A stretch of 64,000 nt of DNA from Xanthomonas theicola. GTDB lineage: Bacteria > Pseudomonadota > Gammaproteobacteria > Xanthomonadales > Xanthomonadaceae. Shown one piece after another: positions 1 to 8,754 of the stretch. The first letter of the stretch is position 1; each line of letters begins with the position of its first letter. Location of the stretch: positions 2,892,001 to 2,956,000 of the forward strand of contig NZ_CP049017.1 of the NCBI RefSeq assembly GCF_014236795.1, written 5' to 3'. The notes beneath the pieces are model-generated. The model saw nothing but the letters and a program-made list of their open reading frames with translations, did not search any database and was not told where the DNA came from. The translations under genes were made by a program, and so were the position numbers.

Positions 1-1020
1 GTAGCTCACCTGCTCGCCGAGCGCATTGCTGAAGTCCGGCGCGTTGGACCACATCGCGCCGTGCATCGTCTCCTTCTGCTCGAACTTCGACCAGTAGCCG
101 TCGAGCACGCTGTGGAAATGCTCGTTGGGCTTGTATTCCAGCGTGCCGATCACGCCATCGCGGGTGAGTTCGCGCGACTTGATCCATGCCTCCGATCCCT
201 GCAGCGCGACCGCGCCCGGCGGCTTGCCGGGCTGGGTGGCGCCCCAGCTGTCCGGATTGCCCCACCACCACGCCTTGTAGTGTTTTTCCTGGAACGGCGA
301 ATTCAGCCGCGCCACGCCCAGCGCGACGCCGATGGTGTCGCCGGCGAACTGGTCGACGTAGGACGCCGCGGCGCGGTAGCCGCGGTCGTGGCCGTCGTCG
401 CCGAGCTTGCCGAAGGAATTCTTCTCGCCGTTGCCGCTGACCACGATGCGGCGTTCGTCCAGGTCCAGCGGGCGGATCGTCTTCAGGTCCACGGTGCCGG
501 ACAGGCCCTGCCCGATCACCGCGGCATCGGCGGTCTTGTAGACGGTGACGGCATTGATCAGTTCGGCCGGGAACTGGTCGAACTCCACGCCGCGGCTGTC
601 GCCGGTGCTGACCTGCTCGCGGCCGTTGAGCGTGGTGCCGACGAACTGTTCGGACATGCCGCGGATGTTGATCACCTGCGAGCGCCCGTCCACGCGCTGG
701 GTGGCGACGCCGGGCAGCCGCGAGATCGAGTCGGCGATGCTCACGTCGGGCAGCTTGCCGATGTCCTCGGCCGAGATCGCCTCCACGATCAGCGACGATT
801 CACTCTTGGTTTCCACCGCGGTCTCGATCGCGTGGCGGATGCCGGTGACGCGCACCGCATCCAGCGTGTTGACCGTGTCCTGCGGCGCCGGCGCGTCGGA
901 ACCGGCGCTTTGCGCGTGCGCCTGCTGCAGCGCGGCGACGCAACAGGCGACCGCCAGCAAGCGCCGCGACGGTACGCCGCGCCGCACACGGCCCATGAAG
1001 AATTTCCGCATGCCCATCAT
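1..1020 (-). CDS. TonB-dependent receptor, N-terminal part (runs off window)
   Basis: This is the N-terminal 340 residues of an outer-membrane TonB-dependent receptor; the barrel lies beyond the left edge. The start is one of three in-frame ATGs (1020, 1017, 1011). A basic N-terminus and hydrophobic stretch end in an AHA-Q signal-peptidase site near residue 36. The plug domain follows and carries the motif AEDIGKLPDVSIADS and then LPGVATQRVDGR, which typifies the large Xanthomonas/Caulobacter receptor subfamily that imports glycans. It is transcribed divergently from the GH30 gene across an 80-bp gap that holds a palindromic operator, so it probably imports the sugar released by that enzyme. 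The substrate is inferred only from context. Confidence 0.9.
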   Translation of the reverse strand, partial: MMGMRKFFMGRVRRGVPSRRLLAVACCVAALQQAHAQSAGSDAPAPQDTVNTLDAVRVTGIRHAIETAVETKSESSLIVEAISAEDIGKLPDVSIADSISRLPGVATQRVDGRSQVINIRGMSEQFVGTTLNGREQVSTGDSRGVEFDQFPAELINAVTVYKTADAAVIGQGLSGTVDLKTIRPLDLDERRIVVSGNGEKNSFGKLGDDGHDRGYRAAASYVDQFAGDTIGVALGVARLNSPFQEKHYKAWWWGNPDSWGATQPGKPPGAVALQGSEAWIKSRELTRDGVIGTLEYKPNEHFHSVLDGYWSKFEQKETMHGAMWSNAPDFSNALGEQVSY

Positions 1021-1043
1021 GTGATGCCCTCTCCCGGCATTTT

Positions 1044-1057
1044 TGACAGCGCTGTCA
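1044..1057. promoter_or_regulatory. LacI-family operator, perfect 14-bp palindrome
   Basis: The sequence TGACAGCGCTGTCA is a perfect palindrome centred on CG, the usual form of LacI/GalR operators. It lies in the 80-bp divergent promoter region between the receptor and the GH30 gene, and a LacI-type regulator is encoded two genes downstream. One site could repress both transcription units. The pairing with that regulator is inference. Confidence 0.75.
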
Positions 1058-1100
1058 TACTCGTCGTATCCAGTGCGGTCAATGCCCGCAGGAGCGAGAC

Positions 1101-2642
1101 ATGCCGCAGCCACGCAAGTCGATGAACTTTCTCGCCGCCACGGCGCCGCGCCATGCCGAATCGCTGCGGCGCAGCACGCGGTTTGCGCAGCATCCGGCCG
1201 CCACGCGCGCGGTGCGGCAACGGGTGGCGGCCGCCGTGTGCGGCGCGTTGCTGGCGTGGACCGGCGCCGCCCCCGGCGCGCGGCCAGCGCCACCGCCGGG
1301 CGATGTGCAGGTCTGGATCACCACCCAGGACCATCGCCTGGCGCTCGCGCCGGCGACGGCCGCGGCCTGGGAAACCGGGACCGCCGCCGACATCCGCATC
1401 GACCCCGCGGCGCGGCGCCAGCGCATGCTCGGGTTCGGCGCGTCCATCACCGACTCCTCCGCCTGGGTGCTGCAGCAGTTGCCGGCTGCGCGGCGCGCGG
1501 CGCTGATGCGCGAACTGTTCGGCCGCGCGGACGGCGGCCTGGGCCTGAGCTTCGCGCGGCTGACCATCGGCGCGTCGGATTTCTCGCGCCGCCACTACAG
1601 CCTCGACGACACGCCGGACAACGCGCCCGATCCGGCGCTGGCGCATTTCAGCATCGCCGCCAACCGCGACGACGTGCTGCCGGTCGCGCGACAGGCGCTG
1701 GCGATCAATCCCGAGCTGAAGATCATGGCCTCGCCATGGAGCGCGCCGGCCTGGATGAAGACCAGCGGCAGCCTGATCGGCGGCACGCTCAAGCCCGAGC
1801 ACTACGACGCCTTCGCCCGCTATCTGCTGCGCTACGTCGATGCCTATGCGCAGGCCGGCGTGCCGATCTTCGCGCTGACCCTGCAGAACGAGCCGGGCTT
1901 CACCCCGGCGGACTATCCGGGCATGCGCCTGCAGGCCGCGCAGCGCGCGCAACTGATCGGCCGCCACCTCGGCCCGCTGCTCGACGCGCGCGGCGGCGCG
2001 CCGCTGCTCTTCGCCTGGGACCACAACTGGGACCAGCCGCAGGAGCCGCTGGCGGTGCTCGCCGACGCGCAGGCGCGGCGCCACGTCGCCGGCGTCGCCT
2101 GGCACTGCTACGCCGGCGATCCGGCCGCGCAGGGTCCGGTGCAGGCGGCCTATCCGGACAAGGACGCGTACATGACCGAGTGCTCCGGCGGCGACTGGGA
2201 ACCGCTGCGCAGCGGCGGCCTGACCCTGCAGACGCGGCGCCTGATCGTGCAGTCGGTCCGCCACGGCGCGCGCGGCGTGCTGTTCTGGAATCTGGCGCTG
2301 GACCTGCAGGGCGGCCCGCACAGCGGCGGCTGCGCCACCTGCCGTGGCGTGGTCGATGTCGATCCGCACGGCGAGCGCGTGCTGCGCAGCGACGAGTACT
2401 ATGCGCTCGCCCATGCCAGCCGCTTCGTGCGCCCGCAGGCCTGGCGCATCGATTCCAGCGAGGGTGGCGAAGGCGTGGACAACGTGGCGTTCGAGAACCC
2501 GGACGGCAGCCGGGTGCTGGTGGTGGTCAACAGCGCCGAGCGCGAGCGCTCGGTGGCGGTCGCCGAGGGCGCGCGCCGCTTCCGCTACACCGTGCCGGCG
2601 CGCAGCGTCGCCAGCTTCGTGTGGCCGGCGCCGGCGCGGTGA
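1101..2642 (+). CDS. Glycoside hydrolase family 30 (glucosylceramidase / endo-1,6-beta-glucanase-like)
   Basis: This is a 513-residue secreted or periplasmic retaining beta-glycosidase of family GH30. The ATG at 1101 is preceded by a GGAG ribosome site. The mature domain opens with RMLGFGASITDSSAW, typical of GH30. The expected acid/base glutamate is in LQNEP (E264) and the nucleophile glutamate is in MTECSGG (E360). A short beta-sandwich-like C-terminal region (DNVAFENPDGSRVLVVVNS) follows, as in GH30 subfamilies 1 and 3. The signal region is long and basic with a hydrophobic stretch around residues 38-55. It is divergent from a TonB-dependent receptor and its stop overlaps the start of a LacI regulator, so the three genes form one utilisation locus. 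Exact specificity (beta-1,6-glucan, glucosylceramide or other) is not visible. Confidence 0.88.
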   Translation: MPQPRKSMNFLAATAPRHAESLRRSTRFAQHPAATRAVRQRVAAAVCGALLAWTGAAPGARPAPPPGDVQVWITTQDHRLALAPATAAAWETGTAADIRIDPAARRQRMLGFGASITDSSAWVLQQLPAARRAALMRELFGRADGGLGLSFARLTIGASDFSRRHYSLDDTPDNAPDPALAHFSIAANRDDVLPVARQALAINPELKIMASPWSAPAWMKTSGSLIGGTLKPEHYDAFARYLLRYVDAYAQAGVPIFALTLQNEPGFTPADYPGMRLQAAQRAQLIGRHLGPLLDARGGAPLLFAWDHNWDQPQEPLAVLADAQARRHVAGVAWHCYAGDPAAQGPVQAAYPDKDAYMTECSGGDWEPLRSGGLTLQTRRLIVQSVRHGARGVLFWNLALDLQGGPHSGGCATCRGVVDVDPHGERVLRSDEYYALAHASRFVRPQAWRIDSSEGGEGVDNVAFENPDGSRVLVVVNSAERERSVAVAEGARRFRYTVPARSVASFVWPAPAR

Positions 2643-3667
2643 GCAGGCGCGCCGCACAGGAGCTGCGCATCGAGGACGTGGCGGCACGCGCCGGCGTGTC
2701 GATGAAGACGGTCTCGCGGGTCATCAACGGCGAGCCCAACGTGCGCGAGCAGACCCGGTACAAGGTGGAACGGACCATGCAGCGACTGGGCTACCAGCCC
2801 AATCCCTCGGCCCGCAGCCTGGCCGGCCAGCGTTCCTATGCGGTGGCGCTGGCCTACGACAATCCCTCGTACTACCAGATGGAGATCCAGAACGGCGTGC
2901 TCGAGGCCTGCCGCGCGCAGCGCTATACGCTGATGCTGGCGCCGGTGGACCGCACCCGACCCGACCATGCCGATGCGCTGGTCGCGCTGGCGCGGCACCA
3001 GCGCATCGACGGCTTGCTGCTGATCCCGCCGCTGACCGACGACGCGCCGCTGCTGCGCCGGCTCCACGCCGAAGGCATCGCGCTGGCGTGCGTGTCGCCG
3101 CGGCGCCAGCGCGAGTGGCCGGGCGTGCGCCTGGAGGAGCGCCGCGCCGCGCGCGAACTGGTCGGCGAGATGCTGCGCCTGGGCCATCGCCGCATCGCCC
3201 ACATCCGCGGCCTGCCCGGCCACGGCGCGACCCAGTGGCGCCTGGCCGGATACCGCGATGCGCTGGCCGCCGCCGGCATCGCCTACGACCCGCGCCTGGT
3301 GGTGCCGGGACGCTTCGATTTCGCGTCCGGCGTCGAGGCCGCCGAGCAGTTGCTCGGACAGCGCCAGCGGCCGAGCGCGGTGTTCGCCGCCAACGACGAG
3401 ATGGCCGCCGGCGTGCTGCGCAGCGCCAGCCTGCGCGGACTCGCCGTACCGCGCGACCTGTCGGTGTGCGGCTTCGACGACACCCTGGTCGCGCAACAGG
3501 TCTCGCCGGCGCTGGCGACGGTGCAGCAACCGCTGCAGCAGATGGGCCGGCGCGCGCTGGAACTGCTGCTGGCGCGGCAGCGCGCGCCGCAACCGCCGGT
3601 GTGCGAGACCCTGCCGCACCGGCTGCTGCTGCGCGACTCGCTGGGTCCGCCCGCGCCGCGGCGCTGA
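2639..3667 (+). CDS. LacI-family transcriptional regulator
   Basis: This 342-residue repressor has an N-terminal helix-turn-helix and hinge (IEDVAARAGVSMKTVSRVINGEPNVREQTR, shown here in part as VSMKTVSRVIN) and a periplasmic-binding-protein-like effector domain ending with the typical FDDT and LATVQQPLQQMG segments. The start is GTG at 2639, which overlaps the TGA of the GH30 gene as GTGA, so the two are translationally coupled. The reading frame is open far upstream, but that part is antisense or shadow to GH30. It very likely binds the palindrome at 1044-1057 and controls the receptor and glycosidase in response to a released sugar. Confidence 0.9.
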   Translation: MSRRAAQELRIEDVAARAGVSMKTVSRVINGEPNVREQTRYKVERTMQRLGYQPNPSARSLAGQRSYAVALAYDNPSYYQMEIQNGVLEACRAQRYTLMLAPVDRTRPDHADALVALARHQRIDGLLLIPPLTDDAPLLRRLHAEGIALACVSPRRQREWPGVRLEERRAARELVGEMLRLGHRRIAHIRGLPGHGATQWRLAGYRDALAAAGIAYDPRLVVPGRFDFASGVEAAEQLLGQRQRPSAVFAANDEMAAGVLRSASLRGLAVPRDLSVCGFDDTLVAQQVSPALATVQQPLQQMGRRALELLLARQRAPQPPVCETLPHRLLLRDSLGPPAPRR

Positions 3668-3677
3668 GTGTTTGGTG

Positions 3678-3799
3678 CGGGACTGGGGACTGGGGACTCG
3701 GACGGCAGGATGCATTCCAGCGCGAATCGCAGTCAGGCGATTCGACGAAACGGGGCTGCCCCTTGCTGGCAGAACCGAGTCCCCAGTCCCGAGTCCCGC
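3678..3799. repeat. Inverted heptad-repeat element, copy 1
   Basis: Two arms of about 24 bp (3678-3702 and 3775-3799) are inverted copies of one another. Each is three tandem 7-base units of the type GGGACTG or GGGACTC. They enclose a 72-bp core. The element fills the gap between the convergent LacI and hydrolase genes, where a transcribed hairpin could also end transcription from both sides. Confidence 0.75.
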
Positions 3800-3803
3800 C
3801 CAA

Positions 3804-5393
3804 TCACTGCACCGGCGTCAGCAACAGATCCTGGAAGTCGAAGCTGAAATCGGTCAGCGGCGAGATCGCTTCCATGCGCACCTCGCGCACCTTGCCGTCG
3901 GGGGTCAGCGCGAAATTGACGAAGGCGTCGGCATTGAGCGAGCGGTCGCGCCAGCGCACGATGAAGGTGTCGTGCTGCCAATGTTCCAGCGTGCCGACCA
4001 GCTGCGCGGTCTTGCTGAAGCGCAATTCCAGCTGCTTGCCGCGCTGCACGATCGCCACCTCGCCGTACCACGGATCGCGATAGGTGCCGGCGTAGCCGGC
4101 CAGCGGCAGCGACGGCTTGGAGCTCGCATCGCGCGCGGCCTGGTGCTTGCTCCAGTCCTCGTCGGCCTTCGCATCGGCCTTGGCCACCGCGGCCGCATAG
4201 GCGGCGGTCCAGTCGGTCGCCGGCGCGCCCAGGTAGGCGTCGAGCACCTGCAGGGTCAGCGCGTTGAACGCCGCGCCCACTTCCTGGTTGGTCAGCACGA
4301 TCACGCCCAGTTTCTGTTCCGGCAGCAGGGTCAGCCGCGACACCATGCCCGGCCAGCCGCCGGTGTGCCAGACCAGCTTGTGGCCGCGGTAGTCGCTCAG
4401 GCTCCAGCCCTCGCCGTAGCCGGCGAAGTTCGGCTTGGCCGGCAGCAGTTGCGGCACGCTCGGCTCGGCGATGGCGATCGGGGTGATCACCTGCCACATC
4501 TCCTGCTGCCGCTGCGCGCTGAACAGGCGCCGCTCCTGGCCATCGGCCGACGGCAGGCGACCGCCGTCGAGCTGCACCTGCATCCACTTGGCCATGTCGT
4601 GCACGCTGGCGTAGATGCCGCCGGCGCCGGAATTGTTCGACCAGGTCAGCGGCGGCACCGGGCGCAGGTCGCGGAAATCGAACTTGGCATGGCCGACCGC
4701 CGCATGGTCGCCGGGCTGCAGGTAGTCGCTGTTGATGCGCGCGCCGCTCATCCCCACCGGCACGAAGATGCGCTGGCGCACGAACTCGGCGTAGGACTGC
4801 CCGGAGACCTGCTCGATCAGCTTCTGCGCCACCGCGTAGAGGATGTTGTCGTAGGCATAGCGGTCGCGGAAGCCGCCCTTCAGCGGCACCTGCGCCAGGC
4901 GCCGCACCACCTCCTCGTTGCTGTAGCTGGTCGCAGGCCAGAACAGCAGGTCGCCGGCGCCCAGGCTCAGCCCGCTGCGGTGGCTGAGCAGGTCGCGCAC
5001 GCGCATTTCGCGGGTCACGTAGGGATCGGCCATCTGGAACCAGGGCAGGTGCTCGATGACCCGGTCGTCGAGCGCGAGCTTGCCCTCGTCGGCCAGGATC
5101 GACAGCGAGGCGGCGGTGAACGCCTTGGTGTTGGAGGCGATCGCGAACAGGGTCTGCGCGTCCACCGGTTCCGGCTTGCCGAGTTCGCGCACGCCGTAGC
5201 CGCGCTCCAGCACCACCTGCCCGTCCTTGACGATGGCGATGGCGATGCCGGGCACGTCGAACTGCTTGCGCACCCGCTCGACCCGCGCGTCCAGGTCCTG
5301 CAGCGCAGGCGGCAGTGCGGGCTGCACGGGGGCGGGCGCTTGCGCCTGCGCGGTGGCGGTCATCGCCAACAACAGGCCGCAGCCCATCGACAT
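3804..5393 (-). CDS. Serine hydrolase, class C beta-lactamase-like, DUF3471 C-terminus
   Basis: This is a secreted serine hydrolase of the beta-lactamase / esterase EstB superfamily, about 529 residues. The catalytic SxxK is SNTK, followed by YDN (the Tyr-x-Asn motif) and HTGG near the end of the catalytic domain. The last 130 residues resemble the DUF3471 domain often found after such domains. I chose the ATG at 5393, which gives a compact signal peptide ending in AQAQA; ATGs at 5426 and 5462 are in frame. Related proteins hydrolyse esters, D-amino peptides or beta-lactams, and the sequence does not say which. It stands alone, convergent with the LacI regulator. Confidence 0.85.
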   Translation of the reverse strand: MSMGCGLLLAMTATAQAQAPAPVQPALPPALQDLDARVERVRKQFDVPGIAIAIVKDGQVVLERGYGVRELGKPEPVDAQTLFAIASNTKAFTAASLSILADEGKLALDDRVIEHLPWFQMADPYVTREMRVRDLLSHRSGLSLGAGDLLFWPATSYSNEEVVRRLAQVPLKGGFRDRYAYDNILYAVAQKLIEQVSGQSYAEFVRQRIFVPVGMSGARINSDYLQPGDHAAVGHAKFDFRDLRPVPPLTWSNNSGAGGIYASVHDMAKWMQVQLDGGRLPSADGQERRLFSAQRQQEMWQVITPIAIAEPSVPQLLPAKPNFAGYGEGWSLSDYRGHKLVWHTGGWPGMVSRLTLLPEQKLGVIVLTNQEVGAAFNALTLQVLDAYLGAPATDWTAAYAAAVAKADAKADEDWSKHQAARDASSKPSLPLAGYAGTYRDPWYGEVAIVQRGKQLELRFSKTAQLVGTLEHWQHDTFIVRWRDRSLNADAFVNFALTPDGKVREVRMEAISPLTDFSFDFQDLLLTPVQ

Positions 5394-5658
5394 GCTCTTC
5401 AAATCGGCAAACTCCTGCAAAAACATCGGGGCAAGACGCGCCGCGGGCGGCACCGCGGCCAAGGCCTCGCTGCCCGCCGCAGCGCAGGAGCGAAGTGTAG
5501 GGCAACCGCTGCAGGCCGCGGCAGTGCCGGGTTGCGCCGCGGCGATGCCCGCCGCGGGCGCGCCTGCACCCGCGCGCGGCCGCCGCGCACATGCCGGTCA
5601 CGCTGCGCTGCGGCAAATCCGCCGCCTGCCCGCTGCCCTCGCTGCCCTCGCTGACGCC

Positions 5659-6462
5659 ATGAACCACCTCTTCGACGCCACCCCGGCCGCGGCGGACGGC
5701 ATCGGCGGCTGGACCTACGCGCCGCGGCGCGGCGGCGCATTCTACCCGCAGGGGCTGGTGCAGCGCCGCGAGCTGGAATACGCCAGCCGCCATGTCGCCA
5801 TGTCGCCAGCATCGAGATCAACGGCACCTACTACGGCACGCAGAAGCCGGACACCTACGCGCGCTGGCGCGACGAGGCGCCGGCAGATTTCCTGTTCTCG
5901 GCCAAGGCGCCCAAACGCATCACCGGCATGCGTCGGCTGGCCGCGGCCGCCGCGCAGATCGAGGACTTCGTCGGCGGCATCGTCGCGCTCGGGGAAAAAC
6001 TCGGCCCGTTGCTGTGGCAGTTCGAGCACGGCCGCACCCTCGACCTCGACGACCTGGCCGTGTTCCTGGACCTGCTGCCGCAACAGGGCGGCGGCCGGCG
6101 GCTGCGGCACGTGCTGGAAGTGCGCGATGCGGCCTGCGTCGGGCCGCGCCTGCTGGACCTGGCCCGCACCCACGGCGTGGCCACGGTGTTCACCGATTCG
6201 CCCGATTATCCGTCCTTCGCCGATCTCGGCACCGACTACGTCTACGCGCGGCTGATGCGCAGCCGCGCCAACCTGGCCCACGGCTAGCCGCCCAAGGAGC
6301 TGCGCACCTGGGCCGCCCAGGCGCAGGCCTGGCGGCGCGGCGAGGATCCGCAGGCCCTGCCGCACGTCGGCGGCGCCGGCCCCGCCGCGCGAGGTCTTCA
6401 TCTACTTATCAGTGCGGCCAAGGAGCGCAATCCGGCCGCGGCGATGGCGCTGCTGGCCGAAC
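5659..6462 (+). pseudogene. DUF72 family protein, frameshifted
   Basis: The reading frame starts at ATG 5659 and encodes the DUF72 opening (GGWTYAPRRGGAFYPQGL, then QRRELEYASRH). It is then broken by an exact 8-bp tandem duplication (CATGTCGC twice, 5791-5806). Removing one copy restores the frame into SIEINGTYYGTQKP and the rest of the domain (RWRDEAPADFLFSAKAPKR, here partial). A TAG at 6285-6287 interrupts the protein again, and the normal DUF72 tail (FISAAKERNPAAAMALL-like) is visible after another shift to about 6462. Members are TIM-barrel proteins of unknown reaction. It is almost certainly inactive here. Confidence 0.85.
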
Positions 6463-6465
6463 TCC

Positions 6466-6602
6466 GTCGGGACTCGGGACTCGTAACAGCGGATCAAGGC
6501 GGGCCCGGCGGCAGCTGCTTCCAATCCGACTCGAAAACCCAAAAGCGCCGTTCCGGCGCTTTTGGGTTTTCGAGTCCCGAGTCCCGAGTCCCCATTCCCG
6601 AC
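6466..6602. repeat. Inverted heptad-repeat element, copy 2
   Basis: The left arm (6466-6483) holds two 7-base units of the form GGGACTC. The right arm (6571-6602) holds their inverted copies AGTCCCG, ending in CATTCCCGAC. The core contains the strong hairpin described separately. The element separates the DUF72 pseudogene from the EamA gene. Confidence 0.7.
6528..6576. terminator. Perfect 23-bp inverted repeat, likely bidirectional terminator
   Basis: Arms at 6528-6550 and 6554-6576 are perfectly complementary with a 3-base loop. The stem centre is GCGCCG/CGGCGC, flanked by A4 and T4 tracts, so it looks like a factor-independent terminator in either direction. It lies after the DUF72 remnant and before the EamA gene, inside heptad-repeat copy 2. 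Confidence 0.75.
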
Positions 6603-6624
6603 GTCAACGCGCGACAATAGCTCC

Positions 6625-7572
6625 ATGCCCCTGCACCCCACCACCAAAGCCCAGTTGCAAATCCATTTCTGCGTGCTGCTGTGGGGCATCACCGCGATCC
6701 TCGGCAAGCTGATCACCCTGCCGGCACTGCCGCTGGTGTGGTGGCGGATGCTATTGGCGGCGGCGGCGCTGGCGCTGCTGCCGCGGGTGTGGCGCGGGCT
6801 GGCCGCGCTGACCCCGAAGCTGCTGCTCGGCTACGCCGTGGTCGGCGCACTGGTCGGCCTGCACTGGCTGACCTTCTACGGCGCGATCAAGCTGGCCAAC
6901 GCCTCGGTGGCGGCGACCTGCATCGCGCTGGCGCCGGTGTTCACCGCGGTGATCGAACCGTGGGTAGCCAAGCGCCCGTTCCGCCCCAGCGAACTGGGAT
7001 TCGGCCTGGCGGTGCTGCCGGGCATGGCGCTGGTGGTCGGCGGCGTGCCCGACGGGATGCGCGCCGGCGTCGCGGTCGGCGCGGTGTCGGCACTGTTCGT
7101 GGCCGCGTTCGGCTCGCTCAACAAGCGCCTGGTCGACCACGCCGATCCGCTGACCGTGACCGCGCTGGAACTGGGCGCCGGTACCGTGACCCTGACCCTG
7201 CTGGCGCCGCTGCTGCCGCTGCTGCTGCCGGCGCTGAGCGGCCCGCTGCTGGTGCTGCCCAGCCTGCACGACACCCTCCTGCTGCTGGCCCTGGCGCTGC
7301 TGTGCACGCTGCTGCCGTTCGCGCTGGCGCTGGTCGCGCTGCGCCGCCTCAGCGCCTATGCGGTACAACTGGTGACCAACCTGGAACCGGTCTATGCGAT
7401 CGTGTTCGCGATCGTGCTGCTGGACGAACAGAAGCAGCTCACCGCGCTGTTCTATCTCGGCGTGGCGGTGATCCTGGGCGCGGTGTTCCTGCACCCGCTG
7501 CTGACCCGCCCCCGGCCGGTGCCGCATGCGGAACTGCTGGCGACCAGCGAAGCGAAGAACGCACTGGAGTGA
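6625..7572 (+). CDS. EamA/DMT-family membrane transporter
   Basis: This 315-residue inner-membrane protein of the drug/metabolite transporter superfamily has about ten hydrophobic segments arranged as two EamA repeats. The second repeat ends with the typical AYAVQLVTNLEPVYAIVFAI and a short cytoplasmic tail. ATG 6625 is used because the upstream open frame only reads the heptad-repeat element. Such proteins export amino acids, metabolites or drugs; the substrate cannot be read from the sequence. It is convergent with the GGDEF gene, with only 19 bp between stops. Confidence 0.88.
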   Translation: MPLHPTTKAQLQIHFCVLLWGITAILGKLITLPALPLVWWRMLLAAAALALLPRVWRGLAALTPKLLLGYAVVGALVGLHWLTFYGAIKLANASVAATCIALAPVFTAVIEPWVAKRPFRPSELGFGLAVLPGMALVVGGVPDGMRAGVAVGAVSALFVAAFGSLNKRLVDHADPLTVTALELGAGTVTLTLLAPLLPLLLPALSGPLLVLPSLHDTLLLLALALLCTLLPFALALVALRRLSAYAVQLVTNLEPVYAIVFAIVLLDEQKQLTALFYLGVAVILGAVFLHPLLTRPRPVPHAELLATSEAKNALE

Positions 7573-7591
7573 ACGCGGCGCTGGCTTGCGC

Positions 7592-8659
7592 TCACTCCGC
7601 CAGCGACACGCAGTCGCGGCCGGCGCGCTTGGCCTGGTACAGCGCCAGGTCGGTGCGCTTGAGCAGCTGCTCGGCGCTCTCAGGCGGCTGCAACGCGGCC
7701 ACGCCAATGCTGGCGGTCAACGGCACGCCGAGCTGCAGCAGGCTGGTCTCCTGGCGCAGGGCCTCGCATTCGAGCATGGCTTGCCTGGCGTCCATTCCCG
7801 GCAGCAGGACCGCGAACTCCTCGCCGCCGTAGCGCGCCACCAGGCTGCCCGGCGGCGCCTGCATGCGCAGCATGTCCGCCAGCGCCAGCAGCACCGCATC
7901 GCCCTTGTCGTGGCCGTGCAGGTCGTTGATGTTCTTGAAGTAGTCCAAGTCCAGCAAGGCCACGCTGAGCGGGCTGGCGCTCATCTGCGCCACCTCGGCG
8001 TTGACCATCAGCGCAGTGGCGAAGGCACGCCGGTTGAGCAGCCCGGTCAGCGGATCGGTGCGGGACTGTTCGAGCAGGTCCGCGTTGAGCGATTCCAGCG
8101 AGGACTGGTACTGGGCCAACTGCTGCTCGTACCAATCGCGTTCGCGCAGCTGCCATGCCAGCGCATGGCTGGTGCGGCGCAGCTCGATCAGCTGCATCAC
8201 CTGCCGCGACAGCGCCTGCAGCGCCACCACCTGCTCCGGTTCCAGGGAGCGCGGCCGGCGATCGAGCACGCACAGCGCCCCCACCGCCAGGCCCTCGCTG
8301 CTGACCAGCGGCGCGCCCGCGTAGAAGCGGACCCCGGCTTCGGTGACCAGCCGATTGAAAGCGAAGCGCGGGTCCACCGCAGCATCGGCAACCACCAGCA
8401 CCTGCTGCGGCGCGAGGATGGCATGGCCGCAGAACGAGTCGTCGCGCGCCGTGCTGAGCAGGGCGACGTTGCGCTGCGACTTCAGCCACTGGCGCTCCTC
8501 GCCGACCAGCGAGATCAGCGCCGATGGCGTGTCGCACAGGCTGGCGGCGATGCCGACCAGGTCGTCGTAGGCCGCCTCCGGCTCGGTGTCCATGATCTGC
8601 AATGCGTGCAGTGCGCGCAGGCGTGCAGCTTCGTTGTCGGGTTTGCGTGGCTTGATCAC
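7592..8659 (-). CDS. GAF-GGDEF diguanylate cyclase
   Basis: This 355-residue cytosolic signalling enzyme would make cyclic di-GMP from two GTP. Residues 1-165 form a GAF-type sensor (ALHALQIMDTEPEAAYDDL, then DDSFCGHAIL). A short coiled coil follows, then a GGDEF domain with RTDPLTGLLNRR and the active-site signature YGGEEFAVLLPG. The start is the GTG at 8659, since no ATG fits before the GAF domain. No EAL domain is present. An RxxD inhibitory site is not evident five residues before the signature. It stands alone between EamA and rluF. Confidence 0.9.
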   Translation of the reverse strand: MIKPRKPDNEAARLRALHALQIMDTEPEAAYDDLVGIAASLCDTPSALISLVGEERQWLKSQRNVALLSTARDDSFCGHAILAPQQVLVVADAAVDPRFAFNRLVTEAGVRFYAGAPLVSSEGLAVGALCVLDRRPRSLEPEQVVALQALSRQVMQLIELRRTSHALAWQLRERDWYEQQLAQYQSSLESLNADLLEQSRTDPLTGLLNRRAFATALMVNAEVAQMSASPLSVALLDLDYFKNINDLHGHDKGDAVLLALADMLRMQAPPGSLVARYGGEEFAVLLPGMDARQAMLECEALRQETSLLQLGVPLTASIGVAALQPPESAEQLLKRTDLALYQAKRAGRDCVSLAE

Positions 8660-8754
8660 GGGGCACCGGGCGGCTGGCAACGGATCGCGTTGCGAAGTAT
8701 CGCCAAATCCGCGGCAAATGCCAGCGCCGGGCCGGTCGCGCCGGCAGCCTGGGT

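Noticed and set aside
1043..2638. Long open frame running into the LacI gene from 1043
   Set aside because: The part before 2639 is overlapping GH30 in another frame, is arginine- and alanine-rich with no domain, and reflects high GC at the third codon position.
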